NCBI GenBank assembly: GCA_026645735.1
Contig: JAPKMT010000002.1
Coordinates: forward strand, 1-64,000
Source of the DNA: Flexilinea sp.
GTDB taxonomy: Bacteria; Chloroflexota; Anaerolineae; Anaerolineales; Anaerolineaceae
Direction: 5' to 3'
DNA: 64,000 bases
Positions 57,091-64,000 of this stretch are shown piece by piece (position 1 is the stretch's first letter; each line of letters begins with the position of its first letter). The position numbers were made by a program, and so were the translations under genes. Under the pieces are notes generated by a model. That model did no database searches. It saw only the letters and a list, made by a program, of their open reading frames with translations, and was not told the DNA's origin.

Positions 57091-57780
57091 TTACTCTAAC
57101 TGATATAGTTCAATCGTCTTCATAAGATGTTCTTTCATATATTTTCTCGCAGCTTCTCCATCTTTTTGTTCAATCGCACGAATGATTAAGGCGTGATATT
57201 CGATACCATTACTTGGTCCGATTTTTTTTGTCAGATTCAAAATCACATCTTGCAATACGTTCCGTAACAGATAGTGAACCTGTATTACGATTGAATTTCC
57301 TGCAATGCTGCAAATCAGGCGATGAAAATGAAAATCAAGTTTTACATATTCCTCAATATTATCAACGTTGTTCATCATTTTTTCATAACATTTCTTAAGA
57401 TGAGCAACATCTTCTTCCGTGGCAATTTCAGCAGCGATCCCGGCAGTTTCCACTTCAGTCATAATTCGAAATTCCATCGCATCCAGTACTGATCGGTCGC
57501 TCAGATAAAGAGCGGGAATCATTCCATTGACATAACTTGTTGCGAAAGAAAGTTCTTTTACATAAGACCCTTCTCCAATTTTTGTCTCCACGAGACCGAT
57601 CGCAACCAGTTTTTGAAGTTCCTGACGAATTGTCATGCGACTGACACCAAAGGATTCTGCAAGCACGTTTTCAGAAGGCAATTTATCACCACTTTTCCAA
57701 TTTCCGTCGAATATCATTTTTTGCAACTTTTCATAAACCTGATCTCCGATATTGACGCGCTTAATTTTCTCAATTTCCAT
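57091..57780 (-). CDS. GntR/FadR-family transcriptional regulator (FCD domain)
   Basis: GDKLPSENVLAESFGVSRMTIRQELQKLVAIGLVETKIGEGSYV wHTH plus FCD-type C-terminus. Confidence 0.92.
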   Translation of the reverse strand: MEIEKIKRVNIGDQVYEKLQKMIFDGNWKSGDKLPSENVLAESFGVSRMTIRQELQKLVAIGLVETKIGEGSYVKELSFATSYVNGMIPALYLSDRSVLDAMEFRIMTEVETAGIAAEIATEEDVAHLKKCYEKMMNNVDNIEEYVKLDFHFHRLICSIAGNSIVIQVHYLLRNVLQDVILNLTKKIGPSNGIEYHALIIRAIEQKDGEAARKYMKEHLMKTIELYQLE

Positions 57781-57905
57781 TTATCTGTACCATTCTTTTA
57801 ATGTTTTTCGTTTATTGTATAGGAAAAAGGATGCTTTCCAAGATTCTGATGCAATAATTCTTCCTATTTAATTCTGATCTCTCCTTAACAATTTGAAAAA
57901 ATACA

Positions 57906-58937
57906 TTAAGAAAGCGTTGGATCAATAATAATTTTCATCAAGGTTTCCGGATGATCATGCAATCGATTGAATGCATCCGGAGCATCAGCCAGAGAAACAA
58001 TTTCAGAAATGAGCGCATCCGTAGTCAATTTGCCATTACTCATCAAATTTACGACTTCGCCAAATTCTTCATGAGTATAGTTAAAAGATCCAATGATATT
58101 TCGCGCTGAACAGACAATATCCTGCATGTTAATCACCATTTCTTTTTGGCACATTCCAACCCACACAGCAGAACCGCCAATTTTCAATGATTTTATACTT
58201 AGGTTGGCAGTCGGCTCTATTCCGACAGCCTCAAACGAAAAATCAATCATTTTACCATTCGTAAGAGCACGAATTTTTTCAATCGAATCTCCTGATGCGG
58301 TGTTGATGACATCCGAAGCGCCTAATGTAAGCGCTCTTTCCAATCGCTTGCTGTTCAGATCTGCCATGAAAATTCGGTTGGGGTTTTGTAGTTTGATATT
58401 CTGAAGAATGCATAAACCAATCATTCCCGCACCGATGATCAAAACATCTTTTCCCTCCAAATTACCAGCTTTCTTTACACTTCCGTAAGCGACTGCATAA
58501 GGCTCTGTCAAAGCGCCGTCATAATAATTGCATGAATCAGGAAGCTTGTAAAGCAATTTTTCTGGGACTGCCAAGTATTCGGCCATAGCGCCGTTATCGG
58601 AAAGAACTCCAAAAAAATGCTTATTCAAACACATGTTTGTAAGTCCTTTTTGACAATTTTCGCAGGTTCCACAAAAATTAATCGGCTGAACAATTACACT
58701 GTCACCAATCTGAAATCGATTTGCACCTGGTCCGCGTGAAATAATTTCGGCAGAGAATTCATGCCCCATAGTCATCACAGGAATTCTTCTTCCTGTTTTT
58801 CCCAAATAACCTTCCACATCGCTGCCACAAATTCCACAAGCATGAATTTTCAGAAGAACCTCCCCCTCTTTCATTACGGGAATTGGTTCATCATGAATTT
58901 CAAGTGTTTTAATATCAACAAATTTCAAAGCTCTCAT
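57906..58937 (-). CDS. Zinc-dependent alcohol/polyol dehydrogenase (MDR)
   Basis: HACGICGSDVEGYLG, GHEFSAEI, CGTCENCQKGLTNMC structural zinc motif. Confidence 0.9.
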   Translation of the reverse strand: MRALKFVDIKTLEIHDEPIPVMKEGEVLLKIHACGICGSDVEGYLGKTGRRIPVMTMGHEFSAEIISRGPGANRFQIGDSVIVQPINFCGTCENCQKGLTNMCLNKHFFGVLSDNGAMAEYLAVPEKLLYKLPDSCNYYDGALTEPYAVAYGSVKKAGNLEGKDVLIIGAGMIGLCILQNIKLQNPNRIFMADLNSKRLERALTLGASDVINTASGDSIEKIRALTNGKMIDFSFEAVGIEPTANLSIKSLKIGGSAVWVGMCQKEMVINMQDIVCSARNIIGSFNYTHEEFGEVVNLMSNGKLTTDALISEIVSLADAPDAFNRLHDHPETLMKIIIDPTLS

Positions 58938-58962
58938 CGATTTGATCTTCTTTCGTTGTTTT

Positions 58963-59625
58963 TTATACAGCAACAACTGCTCGGGCAGGCGCTCCCGAAA
59001 AGCCTCTGAGTTTTATCGGAAAAGCAAACAACCAGCATTTTTCATATTGATTCAATTCTTCCGGTATATTGATTTCCTCTAAAATCCAAATATTTGCAGG
59101 AAGCAGCACTTCATGACAAGGTCGGCCAGTACCTTCATACCATCCGCCCATGCTCATACAATCAATCCCCACTCCCTTTACTCTTTTTTCTAATAACCAT
59201 TCTGCGCCATCTTTGGCCAGATAAGGCCAGTCGTGAAAGTACTCCAATGAATATCCCCGTTTTTGGCTCCAGCCAGTATTAAAAAGGACAATCATTCCCG
59301 AATTGATCCTGTCTGAATAGGGTTCAAGATGATCCTTTCCGATACCCTCCTTCTTATGGATTTTTTTCCGCAAATCGATGATTATTGCCTCGCCGCAAAA
59401 TGTATCGACCGAAAATTCATCAATAGTTTTTCCAGAAGGATCAAAATGAAATGGAGCATCGACATGTGTCCCTGTGTGACTGTTCATCGTGATTTGTTCT
59501 GCGGTATAACCATCGTTCGGATAAAAAGCCTCATATCGAAATGTTGTCATTTCATATGTCGGCCAACCGGGACATTTTTCAAAAACTGGCTGAGACAGAT
59601 CAAAAAACTTTTTGAATTCAATCAT
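58963..59625 (-). CDS. Cyclase family protein (kynurenine-formamidase-like fold)
   Basis: NSHTGTHVDAPFHFDPSGKTIDEF metal-binding HxGTHxDxPxHF motif. Confidence 0.88.
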   Translation of the reverse strand: MIEFKKFFDLSQPVFEKCPGWPTYEMTTFRYEAFYPNDGYTAEQITMNSHTGTHVDAPFHFDPSGKTIDEFSVDTFCGEAIIIDLRKKIHKKEGIGKDHLEPYSDRINSGMIVLFNTGWSQKRGYSLEYFHDWPYLAKDGAEWLLEKRVKGVGIDCMSMGGWYEGTGRPCHEVLLPANIWILEEINIPEELNQYEKCWLFAFPIKLRGFSGAPARAVVAV

Positions 59626-59648
59626 GAGTCTTTCCTTTGAGATTCTTT

Positions 59649-59683
59649 ACCGATTCTGTTCCTTTATCAGGAGCAGAATCGGT
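59649..59683 (-). other. Stem-loop downstream of periplasmic SBP gene
   Basis: ACCGATTCTGTTCCT-TTATC-AGGAGCAGAATCGGT, 15-bp stem with one wobble; no U-tract. Confidence 0.65.
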
Positions 59684-59718
59684 ATCGATTATTTCTAATT
59701 AGAAGCCGTTATCGAAAA

Positions 59719-60672
59719 TTACTTCTCAGTTAATGCAACTTCAACCAGTGTGTCATACACATCATTGATGTTATCTTTTGTTACTAAGAGAGTACCAAGC
59801 TGAATTTCTTTTTCAACTGTTTCACCCTTTAGTATTTTATCAACAGCCTGTGAAGCGTAACGACCCATTAATACGGGTTGCTGCGCTGCAGTTGCTGCAA
59901 TTTTGCCAGCTTTAATAGCATCAACAACTTCCGGTGAGCAGTCAAAACCTGCGATCAGTACATCAGTTCTGCCGGCAGATTCAATAGCCGACAAAGCTCC
60001 CATAGAGGGATCTTCTGAATGGCAGAAGAGTGCTTTGATTTCCGGATGAGCGGTAATCAGATCTTGTGCAAAGCGTTCACCCTCTTCACGGTTGACTTTT
60101 TCCATTTGTTTGAAATCAACATCAACCAATTCATTGGCTGCAATACCTGCATCAAATCCATCTTTCCGCTTTACGCCATTAATTCGAGCCTGGTTTAATG
60201 TAATCTGAGCAACTTCGCTGCCTTTTTCAAGTTTTGTAGCAATATATTCACCCAATTCTTTTGCACCATCGAAGTTGTTGGTTGAAATAAAAGCTGCATA
60301 GGTACCGGAATCTGCGCCAATATCACAGATGACGACAGGAACACCAGCTTCTTCTGCTATGGAAAGTACTGCAATGATGGATGCACTGTCTGTAGGAGAA
60401 ATCACAATTGCATCAACTTTCTTCGTGATTGCATCCTGAGCATTGGCAAGCTGTGTGCTGGCATCATTTTTTGAATCATACGTTGTTACTTCTGCGCCTG
60501 GCACAAGCGTCGTCATCTCATTTTCGACTCCAAATTTAACATAGCGCCAAAATGGGACATCAAGTGATGGAGTGAGATAGGCGATTTTTACAGTATCAGC
60601 AGCAGAAACGATGCTGACCATCGCGGTTGTCGCAAGAATTACGACGAGCAATAAAACATATATCTTCTTCAT
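59719..60672 (-). CDS. Sugar ABC transporter substrate-binding protein (RbsB-like)
   Basis: Signal peptide; PSLDVPFWRYVKFGVENEM; ISPTDSASIIAVLSIAEEAGVPVVICD. Confidence 0.9.
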   Translation of the reverse strand: MKKIYVLLLVVILATTAMVSIVSAADTVKIAYLTPSLDVPFWRYVKFGVENEMTTLVPGAEVTTYDSKNDASTQLANAQDAITKKVDAIVISPTDSASIIAVLSIAEEAGVPVVICDIGADSGTYAAFISTNNFDGAKELGEYIATKLEKGSEVAQITLNQARINGVKRKDGFDAGIAANELVDVDFKQMEKVNREEGERFAQDLITAHPEIKALFCHSEDPSMGALSAIESAGRTDVLIAGFDCSPEVVDAIKAGKIAATAAQQPVLMGRYASQAVDKILKGETVEKEIQLGTLLVTKDNINDVYDTLVEVALTEK

Positions 60673-60719
60673 AACAATTCTCCTTTAAAAAATCTTAACA
60701 GCTTTCTTTTTTACTGCTG

Positions 60720-61691
60720 TTATTTCTTTATTCGTATTTGTGAGAGCTTTTCAGCCAACACCGCCACAATGATCACTGCGCCAATCGCCGTTCCCTGCCA
60801 GTATGGATTAACTCCAAGGATATTTAGTGCATTCCGTAAAAAGCCTACCAACAATACCCCAATAGCAGTTCCCATCAAAGTGCCCTTCCCTCCACTCATA
60901 CTGGTACCCCCAATAACCGTTGCTGCGATTGCATCCATTTCATTGCCATTTCCATAGGTAGGATCACATGCCATCAATCGGGAAGTCATAATCCATGCCC
61001 CGAATCCGCAGAGTAAGCCGCTGACAACATAGGCAAACATCGTACAAAGTTTTACATTGATTCCCGATAAACGAGCAGCTTCTTCATTGGATCCGATCGC
61101 ATAGAGGAATCGACCAAAACGAGTCTTTGCGAGAATCCAGATAAAAATCGAAAAAATCAGGATGATAAACACAATATAGAAAGGGAAGGATCCATTAATT
61201 TTTGCTTTACCCAAAAAGCTGTACGCTTCAGGAAATTTTGAAGCAGTGTTGGCATTGGAAATCACATAATCGAGACTGCGGCATATCTGCATCATTCCCA
61301 ATGTCACAATAAAAGCAGGCATCTTGCCATAACCGATCAGAAGACCGTTGACCGCTCCGACAAAAGTTGAAACAAGAAGCGTGACTGCAATTCCCAAAAA
61401 AACATTTTGTGTTTTCATTAAAACCATGCAGCCAATCATTCCGGAAAGGCCCAGGTTCGCACCGACAGAAAGATCAATTCCTGAAGTGATAATGACGACA
61501 GTCATTCCAATCGCCAGCATCGAGTTTGAAGAAATCTGAGACATTACATTCTTAATATTCTGGGAAGTAAAAAAATACTCAGAAGAAAAGCTAAGAATAA
61601 TGAAAAGTACGGCAAAAATGATGAGCATATTAAATTCAGTTTTATGCTCTTTGAAAAATCTCCGCCCTGCACTTTTTCGATAAAGTGTCAT
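60720..61691 (-). CDS. Sugar ABC transporter permease (RbsC-like)
   Basis: IGMTVVIITSGIDLSVGANLGLSG; IGSNEEAARLSGINV; GGTSMSGGKGTLMGTAIGV. Confidence 0.92.
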   Translation of the reverse strand: MTLYRKSAGRRFFKEHKTEFNMLIIFAVLFIILSFSSEYFFTSQNIKNVMSQISSNSMLAIGMTVVIITSGIDLSVGANLGLSGMIGCMVLMKTQNVFLGIAVTLLVSTFVGAVNGLLIGYGKMPAFIVTLGMMQICRSLDYVISNANTASKFPEAYSFLGKAKINGSFPFYIVFIILIFSIFIWILAKTRFGRFLYAIGSNEEAARLSGINVKLCTMFAYVVSGLLCGFGAWIMTSRLMACDPTYGNGNEMDAIAATVIGGTSMSGGKGTLMGTAIGVLLVGFLRNALNILGVNPYWQGTAIGAVIIVAVLAEKLSQIRIKK

Positions 61692-61709
61692 ATTCCCTTT
61701 TTCCACTGT

Positions 61710-63236
61710 TTATGCTCCTTTTCCTATCGTCGAATAATATCCAATCGTTTCTTCATCCGCTTCATCCACATTCAACTTAGCCGTTATTTGACCTTCGCGC
61801 ATTACGTAGATTGTGTCACAAATCCCAAGCACCTCAGGTAATTCAGATGAAACAACAATAATTGCTATGCCTTTTTCTGCCAATTTTCGCATAATTTCAT
61901 AGATATCAGCTTTTGCGCCGATATCGACTCCACGGGTTGGTTCATCGACAATAAGAACTGCAGGATCCAATAACAACCATTTAGCAAGAAGCAATTTTTG
62001 TTGATTACCGCCGCTCAGTTTTTTTACAGGATCATCAATATCCATCACTTTAATACTGAGCTGATTAATCATTTGATCGCAATTCTTTTCATCCCGCTTT
62101 TGGTCGATTAATATTCTTTCACCTGCAGCCAAATCCACTAAACAGATATTTTTTAAAACGCTGATTTCCTGCAAGACACCATCATTTTTACGATCTTCTG
62201 TAACAAAACCGATTTTCTTTTCAACACAAGCGCGAATATTATCAGGCCTAATTTCTTCACTGTTTAAGAAAACTTTTCCCTTTGCCCGTTTATTGGCACC
62301 AAAAATACATCGAACCAGTTCAGTTCTCCCTGCTCCGACCAAACCTGAGAAACCGGCAATTTCTCCTTTGGATACTGAAAATGAGATATCTCGAACATAA
62401 TGATTGATGTCCGTTAAATCTTGCACTTCAAGAACAACTTCGTTTTTATGAAATTGATGTTTGCCATTCTCGCCTTTTACACCGTATAAATCATTGATTT
62501 CACGGCCGACCATCGCTTTAATCAGATCCTTTTGTAGCAAATCCTTCGTCGCCACTCCGTTCAGAATGAGTAATCCATCCCGAAGAACAGTAATACGATC
62601 GGCAATCTCATAGATCTCACTGATCTTATGAGAAACAATGATGAAACCTACTCCTTCCGCCTTTAATTGACGGACTAAATCAAAAAGCATCTGAATTTCT
62701 TTATTTGAAAGAGAAGCAGTTGGTTCATCAAGGATGATCGCTTTGGCTTCTGTTGAGACCGCTTTCAAGATTTCAACGACCTGCATTTGTGCGACAGATA
62801 AGTTCATTACTTTTTCATATGGATCGATAAACGATTCCATGGCAAACAATTTCAAAAGGTTATATGTTTCTGCAGCCATTGCTTTATTATCGGAAATGAA
62901 TCCTTTTTTATAAAATCGTTTATCTGTCAGAAAAATATTCTCAGAAACAGAGAAATCCGGTAAAAGGCTGAATTCCTGAGTCACTATGGAAACTCCACTC
63001 GCAATTGCTTCTCTCGTATTGTTAAATTGAACTGGTTTCCCCTCTACAAAAACTTGTCCTTCGTCAGTCTGATAAATACCGGTAATAATTTTTGAGAGTG
63101 TTGATTTTCCTGCACCATTTTCACCCATTAATGCATGCACTTCCCCATGCAATAATTCAAATGAAACGTTCCTTAACACAGGAGCTCCTGAAAAAGCTTT
63201 TGTTATACCGATTGCTTCAATTAATTTCGATTCCAA
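61710..63236 (-). CDS. Sugar ABC transporter ATP-binding protein, duplicated NBD (RbsA-like)
   Basis: GENGAGKSTLSKIITG, LSGGNQQKLLLAKWLLLDPAVLIVDEPTRGVDIGAK. Confidence 0.93.
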   Translation of the reverse strand: MESKLIEAIGITKAFSGAPVLRNVSFELLHGEVHALMGENGAGKSTLSKIITGIYQTDEGQVFVEGKPVQFNNTREAIASGVSIVTQEFSLLPDFSVSENIFLTDKRFYKKGFISDNKAMAAETYNLLKLFAMESFIDPYEKVMNLSVAQMQVVEILKAVSTEAKAIILDEPTASLSNKEIQMLFDLVRQLKAEGVGFIIVSHKISEIYEIADRITVLRDGLLILNGVATKDLLQKDLIKAMVGREINDLYGVKGENGKHQFHKNEVVLEVQDLTDINHYVRDISFSVSKGEIAGFSGLVGAGRTELVRCIFGANKRAKGKVFLNSEEIRPDNIRACVEKKIGFVTEDRKNDGVLQEISVLKNICLVDLAAGERILIDQKRDEKNCDQMINQLSIKVMDIDDPVKKLSGGNQQKLLLAKWLLLDPAVLIVDEPTRGVDIGAKADIYEIMRKLAEKGIAIIVVSSELPEVLGICDTIYVMREGQITAKLNVDEADEETIGYYSTIGKGA

Positions 63237-63262
63237 GGATTCACTCTCCAGAATTAAACGCT

Positions 63263-64000
63263 TTACTTAGGTTCATCGATATTCCATGGCTGTCCGCCTG
63301 CCAGGCACCCGCCATCCACATGATATAACATTCCAGACATATAGGCAGATGCATCCGAAGCCAGTAATATGGTCATACCAATCAGATCCTGCGGAGTACC
63401 AGGCCGGGCCATTGCAATTCTGTCCAACATGTATTTTGATCGAACAGGATCATTCCACAATGGAGCAGTTAACGGGGTAGAGATATGTCCGGGGGAAATC
63501 GCATTGGATCGAATACCGTATTTTGCCCATTCGATTGCCTGAGCCCTGGTTATCGCCGCAACACCGCTTTTACTGGCTCCATAAATGCCGTTACCGCCAA
63601 GCATCATGACTGCGTTATAGGAACAGACATTAATAATGCTTCCTTTTTGTCGCTGAATCATATGTTTGGCTGTTTCCTGACTCATGAAGTACATTCCCTT
63701 GAGATTTACACCGATAATTCGATCGAACGTTTGCTCATCGGCATATAAACATCCCATTCTTTTATTGATTCCTGCGCAGTTGATCAAAACATCAATTTTG
63801 CCAAATCGTTCCATCGTTTTTTCAACACAGGAATGGATGGAATCAAGATTCAACAAATCTGTCTTGATGGAGATAACCTCACCGTCATCCTCAATAATTT
63901 CATCTGCAACTTTTTGCATTCCGTTCAGGTCCACATCCGACAAAGCTATCGCAGCTCCCGCCTGAGATAAGGATTTTGCCATTTCACCGCCAATAGCTCC
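63263..64000 (-). CDS. SDR-family oxidoreductase, partial (N-terminus beyond window edge)
   Basis: Reading frame remains open to 64000 (GAIGGEMAKSLSQAGAAIALSDVDLNGM...), so the ORF-track ATG at 63982 is internal to the Rossmann glycine motif; YGASKSGVAAITRAQAIEWA. Confidence 0.9.
   Translation of the reverse strand, partial: GAIGGEMAKSLSQAGAAIALSDVDLNGMQKVADEIIEDDGEVISIKTDLLNLDSIHSCVEKTMERFGKIDVLINCAGINKRMGCLYADEQTFDRIIGVNLKGMYFMSQETAKHMIQRQKGSIINVCSYNAVMMLGGNGIYGASKSGVAAITRAQAIEWAKYGIRSNAISPGHISTPLTAPLWNDPVRSKYMLDRIAMARPGTPQDLIGMTILLASDASAYMSGMLYHVDGGCLAGGQPWNIDEPK

Noticed and set aside
1-64000. CRISPR arrays, tRNA/rRNA genes, transposases, integrases, prophage genes
   Set aside because: Looked for; no regularly spaced repeats, cloverleaf-like sequences or recombinase ORFs recognised by eye. 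tRNAscan or profile searches would be decisive.

Overview
AT-rich bacterial chromosomal window, probably from an Anaerolineae/Chloroflexi-type genome (inferred from gene content, not verified). About 56 protein-coding genes fall into five blocks. (1) 0-31 kb: a large catabolic island with no recognisable regulator gene. It has two peptide-type (Dpp/Opp) SBP/permease sets served by one ATPase pair, four binuclear-metal amidohydrolases, three Gfo/Idh/MocA oxidoreductases, two D-2-hydroxyacid dehydrogenases, two M20 peptidases, a hydantoin/Asp-Glu racemase-like protein, a double-VOC protein, an SBP-like protein without a signal peptide, and PLP enzymes at its edges. (2) 31.6-41.1 kb: an exopolysaccharide locus headed by a specialised NusG paralog. 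(3) 41.5-45.3 kb: a divergent glycosyl-transfer operon. (4) 45.5-53.1 kb: rplU-rpmA-rpmE, where L31 is fused to an RNA-polymerase alpha-CTD-like domain, then ygeW/ygeY, a DUF3298-type protein and an ABC-2 exporter. (5) 53.5-64 kb: a sugar or sugar-acid catabolic operon with a split transketolase and RbsABC-like transporter. The most unusual signals are the L31-alphaCTD fusion, and a pair of 47-bp perfect palindromes (46871-46917 and 49985-50031) that share outer arms, inner arms and GNA-type triloops but have entirely different, still perfectly paired, middle stems. No tRNA, rRNA, CRISPR array or transposase was recognised.
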